Source of the DNA: Candidatus Latescibacterota bacterium
GTDB lineage: Bacteria; JAAXHH01
Length of the DNA: 64,000 bases
Direction of reading: 5' to 3'
Assembly: GCA_012270975.1 (NCBI GenBank)
Contig: JAAXHH010000032.1
Coordinates: 1-64,000, forward strand
The position numbers were made by a program, and so were the translations under genes. The notes beneath the pieces were generated by a model that had not been told where the DNA came from, made no database searches, and saw only the letters and a list, made by a program, of their open reading frames with translations. How positions within the stretch are numbered: the stretch's first letter is position 1; every line of letters begins with the position of its first letter. Below are positions 1 to 8,354 of the stretch, piece by piece.

Positions 1-113
<113 letters not shown>

Positions 114-164
114 TTAGGTGAACGAAAACGATGAAAGCATAAAGTCAGTAAAAGCCAGAGCCAA

Positions 165-237
165 AGCCCTCGGCCGGACTTGAACCGGCGACCTACACCT
201 TACCATGGTGTTGCTCTACCAACTGAGCTACAAGGGC
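165..237 (-). tRNA. tRNA-Thr (anticodon GGU)
   Basis: On the minus strand a full cloverleaf can be folded: acceptor GCCCTTG/CGAGGGC, an ACACC/GGTGT anticodon stem around loop ATGGTAA (anticodon GGT) and TTCAAGT in the T loop. The CCA end is not encoded. It corresponds to thrT, directly upstream of tuf. Confidence 0.96.
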
Positions 238-323
238 GCTTTCGTTCAAGGTTCAGATAAACTCTTACCATTTAACGGCCGAAACCTTCAGTTTTTCCGA
301 ACCCCGGACGCGGGACTTCAAAG

Positions 324-397
324 AGCGGGAAACGGGACTCGAACCCGCGACCCTCAGCTTGGAAGGCTGATGCTCTAGCCAACTGAGCTATTCCCGC
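324..397 (-). tRNA. tRNA-Gly (anticodon UCC)
   Basis: Cloverleaf on the minus strand with acceptor GCGGGAA/TTCCCGC, anticodon TCC in loop CTTCCAA and T loop TTCGAGT. CCA is not encoded. It occupies the glyT position of the classical tRNA-tuf operon. Confidence 0.95.
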
Positions 398-417
398 CGG
401 TCTTCATTCTGATGCTG

Positions 418-453
418 CCCGCCTGGTCCGCCTGATCCGTCCGGTCTGCCTCG
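418..453. repeat. Degenerate 9-bp repeat (TCCGCCTGG type) between tRNA-Gly and tRNA-Tyr
   Basis: About four degenerate copies of a GGTCCGCCT-like nonamer fill the spacer between two tRNA genes. The same nonamer family recurs inside topA (51451-51495) and in a DUF2064 gene (58246-58285 and 58519-58560). Confidence 0.6.
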
Positions 454-474
454 TCGGCCCTCTGCGGTTGAACA

Positions 475-556
475 TGGGGAGGGCAGGATTCGAACCTGCG
501 AAGGCTGAGCCAACGGATTTACAGTCCGTCCCATTTGACCGCTCTGGAACCTCCCC
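475..556 (-). tRNA. tRNA-Tyr (anticodon GUA)
   Basis: An 82-nt class II tRNA on the minus strand with acceptor GGGGAGG/CCTCCCC, anticodon GTA in loop CTGTAAA, a long variable arm and T loop TTCGAAT. Discriminator base A. CCA is not encoded. It corresponds to tyrU. Confidence 0.96.
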
Positions 557-568
557 TGGCTGCCAGGA

Positions 569-641
569 AGCCACCACTCGGATTCGAACCGAGAACCTAC
601 TGATTACAAATCAGCCGCTCTGCCATTGGAGCTATGGTGGC
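569..641 (-). tRNA. tRNA-Thr (anticodon UGU)
   Basis: Cloverleaf on the minus strand with acceptor GCCACCA/TGGTGGC, anticodon TGT in loop TTTGTAA and T loop TTCGAAT. It is the first gene of the tRNA-tuf transcript and starts about 50 nt after the predicted transcription start. Confidence 0.95.
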
Positions 642-696
642 CCATTATAATCAGTACGGATCCGCGTCTGAAGCAGCTCAAGAACACAGACAGGTA

Positions 697-725
697 AATA
701 TAATCAACATCCCCGTCCATGTCAA
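697..725 (-). promoter_or_regulatory. Promoter of the tRNA(Thr-Tyr-Gly-Thr)-tuf operon
   Basis: On the minus strand: TTGACA (725-720), a 17-bp spacer and TATATT (702-697). Predicted start is near 690, about 50 nt before the first tRNA. Box match and spacing are near consensus, as expected for a stable-RNA operon. Confidence 0.85.
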
Positions 726-732
726 GGGTGTA

Positions 733-771
733 ATGTAAAATAATAATGAAGGCGGGGCCGGGCGGTCCCGC
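733..771 (-). terminator. Possible weak terminator of aspS
   Basis: Right after the aspS stop, on the minus strand, GCGGG/CCCGC (771-767 with 756-752) can pair around a 10-nt loop. It is followed by the T-rich run CTTCATTATTATTTT. The stem is only 5 bp, so this is tentative. Confidence 0.4.
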
Positions 772-772
772 A

Positions 773-2545
773 TTACCGCCGCAGGCGGATGTGGAGTTCC
801 CGGAGTTGTTTTTCGCTGACTTCGCCCGGCGCTCCCATGAGCAGGTCCTGGGCGTTCTGGTTCAGGGGAAAGGCGATGACTTCCCGGAGATTGGTCTCGT
901 CGGTGAGGAGCATGACGATGCGGTCGATCCCCGGGGCGATGCCGCCGTGGGGCGGCGCGCCGTACTTCAGCGCGCTGATCATCCCGCCGAATTCCGCGTC
1001 GACCTCGCCGGTGGAGTAACCGGCGATTTCGAAGGCCCGGTACATGATGTCGGGACGGTGGTTCCGGATGGCGCCGCTGGACAGTTCCGTACCGTTGCAG
1101 ACGATGTCGTACTGGTAGGCCAGGACTTCGAGGGGCGGCGTGGTCTCCAGGGCTTCGAGTCCGCCCTGCGGCATGGAGAAGGGATTGTGGGAGAAGATCA
1201 CCTTGCCCGATTCGGCGTCGTACTCGTACATGGGGAAATCGACGATCCAGCAGAACCGGTAGGCCTTGGGTTCCCTGAGATCGAGCAGGTCGGCGAAATG
1301 CAGCCTGAGCCGGCCCGCCACGTCGACGGCCCGCTCCTCCGTGTCGGCCACGAAGAACCACGATGCCCCCGTTTCGGGTTCGATGACGGTTTTCAGTCGT
1401 TCGAGGGTCTGTTCGTCCAGTACACGGGCGATGGAGCCCTTGACCCCGTCCTCGGTAAAGGAGATGTAGGCCGCGCCCCGTCCCCCGAATTCCTCCTTCA
1501 CGGTCCGGTCCAGGTTGTCGAAGAAGCTGCGGGGCCGATCGGCCACGCCAGGGACGGCCAGGACCCGGACGATGCCTCCCTTCTCCACGATCTGGCGGAA
1601 GGCGTTGAATTCCGACTCCCGGAAGGCTTCGGTGACGTCCTCGATCTCCAGGCCGAACCGTAGGTCGGGTTTGTCGGTCCCGTACCGGAGCATGGCGTCG
1701 CGATAGGGGATGCGCGGGAAGGGCGGCGGGGTGACCTCCCAGTCGCTGAACTCGGTGAACAGGCCGTAAAACATGGTTTCCAGCGCTTTGAAGACGTCGT
1801 CCTGCTCGACGAAGGACATCTCCACGTCCAGCTGGTAGAACTCGCCCGGCGACCGGTCGGCCCGGGCGTCTTCATCCCGGAAGCACGGGGCGATCTGGAA
1901 ATACCGGTCGAACCCCGAGATCATCAGGAGTTGCTTGAACTGCTGGGGCGCCTGGGGCAGGGCGTAGAACTTGCCCGGGTGCACGCGGCTCGGGACCAGA
2001 TAGTCGCGGGCGCCCTCGGGCGAACTGCTGGTGAGGATGGGCGTGTTGAACTCGTTGAAGCCCAGGTCCGTCATGCGGCGCCGAATGCTCGCGATGATGC
2101 GCGACCGCATGATGATGTTGTGGTGCAGCCGCTGCCTCCGGAGATCAAGCATGCGGTAGGTCAACCGGGTGGCCTCCGGGTACTCCCGCTCGTCCGCGAC
2201 GGACAGGGGCAGGGGATCCGCGGCGCTGAGCACCGTCATGGAATCGGCCTTCACTTCGATGTGCCCGGTAGGCAGGTTGGCGTTGATCGCATCGTCAGCC
2301 CGCAGGATCACCTCGCCGGTAAAGGTGGCGACGCTCTCCGACCGCAGGTCCCCCGCCTCCTCGTGGAATCCGCTTTCCGGGGTGATGACGACCTGCGTGA
2401 TCCCGTAATGGTCTCTCAGGTCGATGAAGAGCAGGCCGCCGTGGTCCCGCTTGCGGTGAACCCAGCCGGCGATCCGCACCCGCGTTCCCTCGTCGGTCTG
2501 CTTCAATGCGCCGCAGGTGTGTGTCCTGTACGGGTGGTCTTTCAT
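773..2545 (-). CDS. aspS: Aspartyl-tRNA synthetase
   Basis: Charges tRNA-Asp in the cytoplasm. The 590 aa match the bacterial family length: N-terminal OB-fold anticodon domain ([20 protein letters not shown]), then a class II catalytic core with motif 2 ([19 protein letters not shown]), a GAD insertion domain and motif 3 ([13 protein letters not shown]) near the C-terminus. The [10 protein letters not shown] form and the [14 protein letters not shown] stretch recall alphaproteobacterial AspRS more than the E. coli form; this is from memory, not an alignment. ATG at 2545, with AAAGGA upstream. Confidence 0.97.
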   Translation of the reverse strand: MKDHPYRTHTCGALKQTDEGTRVRIAGWVHRKRDHGGLLFIDLRDHYGITQVVITPESGFHEEAGDLRSESVATFTGEVILRADDAINANLPTGHIEVKADSMTVLSAADPLPLSVADEREYPEATRLTYRMLDLRRQRLHHNIIMRSRIIASIRRRMTDLGFNEFNTPILTSSSPEGARDYLVPSRVHPGKFYALPQAPQQFKQLLMISGFDRYFQIAPCFRDEDARADRSPGEFYQLDVEMSFVEQDDVFKALETMFYGLFTEFSDWEVTPPPFPRIPYRDAMLRYGTDKPDLRFGLEIEDVTEAFRESEFNAFRQIVEKGGIVRVLAVPGVADRPRSFFDNLDRTVKEEFGGRGAAYISFTEDGVKGSIARVLDEQTLERLKTVIEPETGASWFFVADTEERAVDVAGRLRLHFADLLDLREPKAYRFCWIVDFPMYEYDAESGKVIFSHNPFSMPQGGLEALETTPPLEVLAYQYDIVCNGTELSSGAIRNHRPDIMYRAFEIAGYSTGEVDAEFGGMISALKYGAPPHGGIAPGIDRIVMLLTDETNLREVIAFPLNQNAQDLLMGAPGEVSEKQLRELHIRLRR

Positions 2546-2605
2546 CTAAGGGTCCTTTCTTCCCTTTCCGGTTGAACCGCTACGCGGATCGGTGCGCTAC
2601 GCGGG

Positions 2606-3490
2606 TCAGGCGGACCGGTCCACGCCCAGTTCGGCCAGGAGTTCCAGCGTGTTCCGCATGCATACCCTGGAGGCCGCTTCCCCTGCCTCCGAAAACTGTT
2701 TTCCCCCGGGCAATTCAAGCAGGGTCTGTTCGATCTGCTCCGGTCCGACGCGCCAATGGGTCTCGAGTGATACGCAACCCTCGTAGCCCTGCTCGACCAG
2801 GTCGGCGAACTGACCGCGGTAGTCTATTTCGCCTTCGCACATGGGCACGTTGACATACGCCCCGTCCGTGCCCCGTGCCCCATCCTTGATGTGCATGTGA
2901 TACATGTCCGACCGGATGTGATCGTAGCCGTCGGGATAAGGCGCGTGACCGTCGTCGTCGAACAGCTCGTTGCAGGGATCCCAGAGGGGTTTGACGACCG
3001 GTGTATCCAGGACGTCGATCAAACGCCGGGTTTCCGCGCCGGTGCCGATCATGGTGGACATTTCGTTTTCCAGTCCCAGCACGACGCCCTCGCCCTCGGC
3101 GATACGGACAGGTTCAAGGAACCGGTCGACAATTCGGTCCCAGTATTTATCGAGGGGATCCTGTTTCCAGAAGGCGAAGACGCGGACCAGCGGCGTGTCC
3201 AATCCCCGGGCGACCCGAATGCTCCTGCGTAGGATATCGAGATGTTCGCTGCAGGAGGCGTCGTCGTCTATGTCGCACTTGTAGAATGGTGGCGCCACTC
3301 CGACGACCGCAAGTCCGGCTTCACCGGTCCGGTCCCTGATCCGGGCGATCTCGTCGTCGTCAAGATCCTGGGGCGGCTTATCCCAGATCGATCGGATCTC
3401 GATCCCGTCCAGGTTGAAATCACGGGCGAATGCGATGACCCTGTCCAGGTCCTGGGACACTTCGTCGGTGATTACGGCGATCGTGAACAT
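2606..3490 (-). CDS. Sugar phosphate isomerase/epimerase family TIM barrel (AP endonuclease 2 fold)
   Basis: The 294 aa form a xylose-isomerase-like TIM barrel. Candidate metal ligands lie at the barrel strand ends: LENE (about residue 146), WDPCN (about 174), HMHIKD (about 203) and SLETH (about 250). Members isomerise or epimerise sugars or inositols and the substrate cannot be read from sequence. It is co-directional with aspS, 60 bp upstream of it. Confidence is high for the fold and low for the reaction. Confidence 0.85.
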   Translation of the reverse strand: MFTIAVITDEVSQDLDRVIAFARDFNLDGIEIRSIWDKPPQDLDDDEIARIRDRTGEAGLAVVGVAPPFYKCDIDDDASCSEHLDILRRSIRVARGLDTPLVRVFAFWKQDPLDKYWDRIVDRFLEPVRIAEGEGVVLGLENEMSTMIGTGAETRRLIDVLDTPVVKPLWDPCNELFDDDGHAPYPDGYDHIRSDMYHMHIKDGARGTDGAYVNVPMCEGEIDYRGQFADLVEQGYEGCVSLETHWRVGPEQIEQTLLELPGGKQFSEAGEAASRVCMRNTLELLAELGVDRSA

Positions 3491-3533
3491 GGGGCTGGTT
3501 GCCTCCCTGGCGCGTCTTTTCCTACGCGCGTTT

Positions 3534-4028
3534 TTACGCTTCGTGCTCGGCCATGGACTCGGCGAATCGAAAGATCGACGATTCCTGGTCGAAGGTCTCC
3601 ACTGATCCGGGACGGCCGTTGCGGATTTCTTCGATGGCGGCTTCCGGCGTGTATCCCCGCCAGACGAGATACCCGGCCAATACGGTCCCGGTCCGGCCTA
3701 TGCCCGCCATGCAATGCACGACCACGCCGCCCGTCTCTATATGTTCATCTATATATACAGCGGCCCGGCGAATCTGTTCCGGTGAAGGCGCGGTCATGTC
3801 TTCCACCGGGAGATGCAGGCGCCGGAATCCGCAGCGATCGAGGGTCTTCTCGTGGAGCGGCTCGCGCGTCAGGGAAACCACGGCGTTCACCCCCATCGAT
3901 TTCAGGTTCATCAGGTCCCGTTCAAGAGCCGGGTCCGCAGGACCACCCGCGCGTGTCCGATAGGCGCTCGTGGGCAGGGCCATGCCGGCCAGCCGCCGGG
4001 GTATGACCCAGGTAAAGTTTCTCAGCAT
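3534..4028 (-). CDS. Dual-specificity / tyrosine protein phosphatase
   Basis: The 164 aa carry the CX5R phosphatase P-loop in VVHCMAGIGRTGTV (about residues 100-113) and a candidate general-acid Asp in VEDMTAP about 25 residues before it. This is the arrangement of cysteine-dependent dual-specificity phosphatases. No signal peptide is seen, so it is probably cytoplasmic. It lies between a small membrane protein and the TIM-barrel isomerase; no partner kinase is nearby. Confidence 0.88.
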   Translation of the reverse strand: MLRNFTWVIPRRLAGMALPTSAYRTRAGGPADPALERDLMNLKSMGVNAVVSLTREPLHEKTLDRCGFRRLHLPVEDMTAPSPEQIRRAAVYIDEHIETGGVVVHCMAGIGRTGTVLAGYLVWRGYTPEAAIEEIRNGRPGSVETFDQESSIFRFAESMAEHEA

Positions 4029-4043
4029 CCGATGCTCACGGTG

Positions 4044-4256
4044 TCACTTCCCGGGGATGTCCTCGAACTTGCCTTCCTCTATGTTCTTCGGATCGATGGT
4101 CGTCTTTGGTTTCTTCGGCGTCCTGGATCTCGGTTCGGGCACCGGCCGTGGACGACGGGGGGGACGGGTAATCATGCCGGCCAGGAACCGGAGCGCCTGT
4201 TGAATCAGGATCCCCGCCAGAAACCTCATCACGAACCTGAAAAGGTATGTCAGCAT
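4044..4256 (-). CDS. Small hypothetical protein with an N-terminal hydrophobic helix
   Basis: The 70-aa product is not recognised. Residues about 3-28 (LTYLFRFVMRFLAGILIQQA and on) could form one membrane helix. A Pro/Arg-rich linker and an acidic tail ending FEDIPGK follow. The gene starts 5 bp after the tmk stop and ends 16 bp before the phosphatase, so it fits the operon. No clear ribosome site was found. It may be a membrane-tethered peptide; the function is unknown. Confidence 0.65.
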   Translation of the reverse strand: MLTYLFRFVMRFLAGILIQQALRFLAGMITRPPRRPRPVPEPRSRTPKKPKTTIDPKNIEEGKFEDIPGK

Positions 4257-4260
4257 GGCT

Positions 4261-4923
4261 TTATCCGTCGCTGTAGGGTTGCATGACCGTTTCCACCCGC
4301 TCGCGCACGGCCTGCTGCACCTCGCCGGGCGCGTGCGCGCCGTCGATGATCTCTATGCGATCCACGTCTTTTCTCCGGCGCGCCAACTCCAGGTAATTCT
4401 CCCGGATGGCGCGGAGCGTTACCAGATCCTCGAACAGTTCGGTATCCGAACGCGCCCGGCGTATGCGGTCCATGCAGACCTCGGCGGGCGCATCGATCAG
4501 CAGGGTCAGGTGGGGGTGTATCGCCCTCGCGTTGATCGACTCTATCCAGTCCAGCTCGCCGGGCATCTCCCGCCACTGGTAGGCGAAGGACGAGAGAAAG
4601 TAACGATCGCACAGCACGGGGATTCCCCGTTGGATGTTGGACTCTATTTCCGTCTTGACGTGGTCGATCCGGTCGGCGGCGAATAGCAGCGCGTGGCAGA
4701 TGCCGTCGAGTTCCACCCGGCGTTGAAGGGCTTCTTTCAACAGCCTGCCGATGGGGCGGTTGGTGGGTTCCCCGGTGGTATGCACGGGGCATCCGTAACG
4801 CGCCTCCATCCACTGGTGAAGCTGCTTCAGCTGGGTCGTCTTGCCCGCGCCGTCGATCCCTTCGATCACGATGAATGGCGCGGTGGCGTCGCCGCCATCA
4901 CCGCGGACCTCCTTCCCCGTCAT
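4261..4923 (-). CDS. tmk: Thymidylate kinase
   Basis: Phosphorylates dTMP to dTDP. The 220 aa show the P-loop IEGIDGAGKTTQLKQL (about residues 20-35), the DR(Y/x) motif in VLCDRYFLSSFAYQ and a LID-type region rich in Arg. The start ATG at 4923 overlaps the stop of the upstream DUF624 gene as ATGA, implying translational coupling. An open frame runs further upstream, but that is the shadow of the neighbouring gene. Confidence 0.95.
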   Translation of the reverse strand: MTGKEVRGDGGDATAPFIVIEGIDGAGKTTQLKQLHQWMEARYGCPVHTTGEPTNRPIGRLLKEALQRRVELDGICHALLFAADRIDHVKTEIESNIQRGIPVLCDRYFLSSFAYQWREMPGELDWIESINARAIHPHLTLLIDAPAEVCMDRIRRARSDTELFEDLVTLRAIRENYLELARRRKDVDRIEIIDGAHAPGEVQQAVRERVETVMQPYSDG

Positions 4924-5600
4924 GAATACCCCCATGGGCGGAGCAGGTCCCGCCATCCCCGCGCTTCTTCCAGCACGTTCCCGTCCGCTGAATCGTATCG
5001 CTTCAGCGTCTCTCTCAGTCCGGTGCTGCACAGCACGCCGACGGCCCCGATGCCCAGGAAGAGCAGGCCGACGCCGCTGGCCAGGCTGAAGGCCATGGTG
5101 AGGGATCCGCATAACAACAGCATGAAGGCATGCCGCGGGTTGTCTACGGCCAGGTATACACCCGACCGGACGATCTGCCAAACGGGGGTCTCGCTGCGCA
5201 GCATGAGCGGCAGTACGTAAACGGCCGTCATGCAGACGAACACGATCAGCCACATCATCACGCCGCCCAGGATCGCGCCCACCCACGGCCATTCGTCCAT
5301 GAGCCGCACGTAGAATAGCACATTGGCGGCAAGAAGCAACAGAACGCCCGCGTACAGACCGCAGATACAGAAACTCCGGGTCAGGTCGGCCCGCGTATGG
5401 GCGAAGAAATCCCGTATGCCGGTTTCTTCGTAGGCGGCGATCCGTCCGGTGACGCGGAACAGTCCGGCGAAGGCGAAAGGAAGGGTAACCAGCGGCAGGG
5501 CAAACAAAAGCCACAGGATGTTGATCACGATCAGCGTTCCCAGGTAGTCATAGGTATTCCAGAACCACTTTCTGAACAGTCCGGGTTCCTTGTCCGGCAT
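4920..5600 (-). CDS. DUF624 (YesL-like) integral membrane protein
   Basis: The 226 aa have about five hydrophobic segments (about residues 18-48, 76-97, 104-130, 150-172 and 173-190). The N-terminus FWNTYDYLGTLIVINILWLL resembles the DUF624/YesL family often found with sugar-uptake genes. The function is unknown. It is the first gene of the unit leading into tmk, with an ATGA overlap. Confidence 0.8.
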   Translation of the reverse strand: MPDKEPGLFRKWFWNTYDYLGTLIVINILWLLFALPLVTLPFAFAGLFRVTGRIAAYEETGIRDFFAHTRADLTRSFCICGLYAGVLLLLAANVLFYVRLMDEWPWVGAILGGVMMWLIVFVCMTAVYVLPLMLRSETPVWQIVRSGVYLAVDNPRHAFMLLLCGSLTMAFSLASGVGLLFLGIGAVGVLCSTGLRETLKRYDSADGNVLEEARGWRDLLRPWGYS

Positions 5601-5653
5601 AAACGGCGTACCCTGTCACGCGGCTATCGGCCGCGCGCCTTCGGCTTGTAAAA

Positions 5654-5723
5654 CCCGATTCCACAGGCCGACTCGGACTGCCGCAATGGTACACGAAGCC
5701 CGATTCCACAGGCCGACTCGGAC
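5654..5723. repeat. Two 25-bp direct repeats upstream of the aromatic operon promoter
   Basis: An identical 25-mer beginning CCCGATTCCACAGGCCGACT occurs at 5654-5678 and 5699-5723 (period 45 bp). ATGGTACA also recurs after each copy (near 5686 and 5741). The block sits between the DUF624 start and the operon promoter (5794). No gene is visible there. It may be a binding site or a simple duplication. Confidence 0.8.
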
Positions 5724-5793
5724 CGCTCGACAACGCCTGCATGGTACAGGCACCCCCTTGAAATCGCAACTGTTTTCTTGGTAACAAAAAACC

Positions 5794-5822
5794 TTGACTT
5801 TAACGGCAGACCGCTCTATATT
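5794..5822 (+). promoter_or_regulatory. Promoter of the aromatic amino acid supraoperon
   Basis: TTGACT (5794-5799), a 17-bp spacer and TATATT (5817-5822). Predicted transcription start is near 5829, about 48 nt before the leader peptide ATG. It is the only strong promoter seen before trpEG. Confidence 0.88.
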
Positions 5823-5876
5823 AGCGCAATCTATAATTGGCAGTCGAAGTGGTTCCACATCAGACACCGGACCGAA

Positions 5877-5996
5877 ATGACATCCGTTAACTCCTCCCGG
5901 TCATCCCGATTCTACTATTGGCGGAAGCAGAGCGATCTGTTTACCTGGTGGCCTTTTTATGGGACGAGGCGGCATGTCATGCGAAGCGGCGCCTGA
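5877..5996 (+). CDS. Aromatic leader peptide (39 aa) of a transcription attenuator
   Basis: Starting at ATG 5877 the peptide reads MTSVNSSRSSR then FYYW (residues 12-15), RKQSDL, FTWWPFY (22-28), and ends at TGA 5994-5996. Nine of 17 consecutive residues are Phe, Tyr or Trp, so ribosome stalling could report charging of all three aromatic tRNAs. It lies between a consensus promoter and an intrinsic terminator directly before trpEG, the architecture of trp/phe attenuators. No strong Shine-Dalgarno was found, and the start is chosen as the only ATG in frame after the predicted transcription start. Confidence 0.78.
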   Translation: MTSVNSSRSSRFYYWRKQSDLFTWWPFYGTRRHVMRSGA

Positions 5997-6034
5997 TTGA
6001 AGTAGATTCATCCTTCGTTGATTTGACCGGCCTC
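5966..6034 (+). promoter_or_regulatory. Candidate antiterminator pairing in the aromatic leader
   Basis: GAGGCGG (5966-5972), just after the WWPFY codons, can pair with CCGGCCTC (6027-6034), which contains the 5' arm of the terminator. A ribosome stalled at the Trp25 codon (5949-5951) would leave 5966-5972 free. One that reaches the stop at 5994 would cover it. This matches the classical attenuation model, but the pairing is short and was judged by eye. Confidence 0.5.
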
Positions 6035-6061
6035 TACCCTCAAAAGGTAGCGGCCTTTTTT
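6029..6061 (+). terminator. Intrinsic (attenuator) terminator before trpEG
   Basis: GGCC-T-CTACC (6029-6038) pairs with GGTAG-C-GGCC (6046-6055) around a 7-nt loop, with one internal mismatch, followed by six T (6056-6061). It is the clearest intrinsic terminator in the window and lies 33 nt after the leader peptide stop. Confidence 0.9.
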
Positions 6062-6137
6062 GTTTTATAGGGTTGATCAGCGGCCGCACAGGGTTGGGGA
6101 TGCTTCATCACCGAACCATGGAGAATGGGATTTGACG

Positions 6138-8354
6138 ATGCGTGTTACCCACATACATCTCGAAGCCATCGAATACCAGACCGATGGCGGCCTTTCTGTC
6201 AAGCGTTACGCGCAACACCTCTCGCCGGACGAAGCCATCGAGCCGGTGATCGACGACCTCGATTCGCATCCGGGCGCCTTGTTCGCGTCCGGATATGAGT
6301 ATCCCGGAAGGTATACCCGGTGGGACATGGGGTTCGTCGATCCGCCGATCCGGATCGAAACCCGCGAGAACGTGTTTCACATCCTGGCGTTGAACGCGCG
6401 GGGAAAGGTGTTGCTGCCTGCGATTCATGCGCGGATAGAAGGGATGCAGGTGACGGATTCCCTTTCTCGCCAGGAAGACCGCGTCAGCGGCGAAGTGCTT
6501 CTGCCCGGCGCGTATTTTCCGGAGGAACAGCGCAGCCGGCAACCCTCGGTATTCTCGATCCTGCGCGGAATCATCGGTCTGTTCTCCTGCCCGGACGAGC
6601 ATCACCTCGGCCTTTACGGCGCCTTCGGTTACGATCTCGCTTTTCAGTTCGAACCGATGGACTACCGCCAGCGCCGGCCGGCGGACCAGCGGGACCTGGT
6701 GCTGTACCTGCCCGACCGGCTGGTGACGGTCGATCACAATCGCGAGTCGGGCATCCGGTACGATTACGAATTCGACACGGGCGACGGATCTACGCAGGAC
6801 CTGCCCCGGGAGGGTGACGTTCAACCCTATCGCGGCGGTCGCGCCCCGACGGGCAGGGAATTCGAGAAGGGCGCGTATGGGGATGTCGTGCGAAAGGCGC
6901 ACGAATACTTCCGGAGAGGCGATCTGTTCGAGGTCGTCCCCAGCCAGACCTTTTACGAATCATGCCCCGACCCGCCTTCGGAGATCTTCCGGCGCCTCAG
7001 GGAACGAAACCCCGCGCCGTACGCCACGCTCATCAACCTGGGACAGCGGGAATACCTGGTGGGCGCTTCGCCCGAGATGTTCGTCCGGGGCGAGGGAATC
7101 CGCATCGAGACCTGTCCCATTGCAGGCACGGTAAGCCGGGGGAACGACGCGCTGAGCGATGCCGACCAGATCCTCAAGCTGCTGAGTTCGGAGAAAGAGG
7201 ACTCGGAACTGACCATGTGTACGGACGTGGACCGGAACGACAAGTCGCGGGTATGCGTGCCCGGAAGCGTCCGCGTCATCGGCCGGCGTCAGATCGAGAT
7301 GTACTCGCGGGTCATTCACACGGTCGACCACGTGGAAGGCATTCTGCGGCCGGAGTATGACGCGCTGGACGCTTTCCTCTCCCACGCCTGGGCGGTCACC
7401 GTTACGGGTGCGCCTAAAATCTGGGCCATGCGGTTCATCGAAGAAAACGAAAGGTCCTGCCGCGCGTGGTACGGCGGGGCGATAGGCTTCCTCGGTTTCG
7501 ACGGGAACATGAACACGGGGCTCACGCTCAGGACCATACGCATCAAGGACGGTATTGCCGAGGTAAGAGCCGGAAGCACGCTGCTGATGGACTCCAGCCC
7601 CGAGGACGAGGAACGCGAGACGGAACTCAAGGCCATGGCCTTCATCGACGCGATCCGTCGCCCCCGGGGATCGGGCGGGGGTTCGCAGCATCCCGGTTCC
7701 GCGGAAGACTCGGGCGCGGGGAAACGGGTGTTTCTGGTGGACTACGAGGACTCTTTCGTGCATACCCTGGCCAACTACCTTCGTCAGACCGGCGCCGAAG
7801 TAATGACGGTACGAACCGGGTTCACGCGGTCCCGTCTGGCGGAACTCATGGATGCCTGCGGCCCGGACCTGGTGTTTCTGTCGCCCGGCCCCGGCCGGCC
7901 GGCGGACTTCGACGTGGCGCTGGCCATCGACGTCGCGCTTGAACGGGCGCTGCCCGTATTCGGCGTCTGCCTCGGGCTTCAGGGCATCGTCGAGTATTTT
8001 GGCGGAACGCTGGGGGAACTGCCTTATCCCATGCACGGGAAAGAATCGCGCGTGATCGTTCGGGGCGGGGAGCTGTTCGAAGGAATCCCACCATCGTTCA
8101 CGGTAGGCCGCTATCATTCGCTGTTCGCCGAGCGGGAACAACTGCCGCTGGATCTTTCGGTCACGGCGGAGTCGGAAGACGGGATCGTCATGGCCGTCGA
8201 ACACCGCTCGCTGCCGGTAGCCGCGGTTCAGTTTCATCCCGAATCCATTATGACGCTCAAGGACAGAATCGGCCTTCGTCTTATCGGCAACCTCTTCAGA
8301 AAGCTGGTCCCCGTGGCCGATACGGTAGACGCCGGCAGGGAGGACGGCCCGTGA
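6138..8354 (+). CDS. trpE(G): Anthranilate synthase, fused TrpE-TrpG
   Basis: Converts chorismate and glutamine to anthranilate, the first Trp-specific step. Of 738 aa, residues 1 to about 515 are the TrpE chorismate-binding part (SPEMFVRGEG, CPIAGTVSRG, DRNDKSRVC, GGAIGFLGF). A Gly/Ser-rich linker leads to a class I glutamine amidotransferase (about 528-738) with nucleophile Cys in GVCLGLQ (about 611) and the His-Glu pair in QFHPES (about 699). The single-chain form resembles rhizobial TrpE(G). ATG 6138 is preferred because an upstream TTG lies inside the terminator. It is the first structural gene after the attenuator. Confidence 0.96.
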   Translation: MRVTHIHLEAIEYQTDGGLSVKRYAQHLSPDEAIEPVIDDLDSHPGALFASGYEYPGRYTRWDMGFVDPPIRIETRENVFHILALNARGKVLLPAIHARIEGMQVTDSLSRQEDRVSGEVLLPGAYFPEEQRSRQPSVFSILRGIIGLFSCPDEHHLGLYGAFGYDLAFQFEPMDYRQRRPADQRDLVLYLPDRLVTVDHNRESGIRYDYEFDTGDGSTQDLPREGDVQPYRGGRAPTGREFEKGAYGDVVRKAHEYFRRGDLFEVVPSQTFYESCPDPPSEIFRRLRERNPAPYATLINLGQREYLVGASPEMFVRGEGIRIETCPIAGTVSRGNDALSDADQILKLLSSEKEDSELTMCTDVDRNDKSRVCVPGSVRVIGRRQIEMYSRVIHTVDHVEGILRPEYDALDAFLSHAWAVTVTGAPKIWAMRFIEENERSCRAWYGGAIGFLGFDGNMNTGLTLRTIRIKDGIAEVRAGSTLLMDSSPEDEERETELKAMAFIDAIRRPRGSGGGSQHPGSAEDSGAGKRVFLVDYEDSFVHTLANYLRQTGAEVMTVRTGFTRSRLAELMDACGPDLVFLSPGPGRPADFDVALAIDVALERALPVFGVCLGLQGIVEYFGGTLGELPYPMHGKESRVIVRGGELFEGIPPSFTVGRYHSLFAEREQLPLDLSVTAESEDGIVMAVEHRSLPVAAVQFHPESIMTLKDRIGLRLIGNLFRKLVPVADTVDAGREDGP

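Noticed and set aside
4924-5514. Upstream in-frame extension of tmk to about 417 residues
   Set aside because: The extension reads through the DUF624 gene in another frame. The tmk start fits at ATG 4923 with an ATGA overlap.
5778-5876. Longer leader peptide from TTG 5778
   Set aside because: This start lies upstream of the predicted transcription start near 5829, so the transcript would not contain it.
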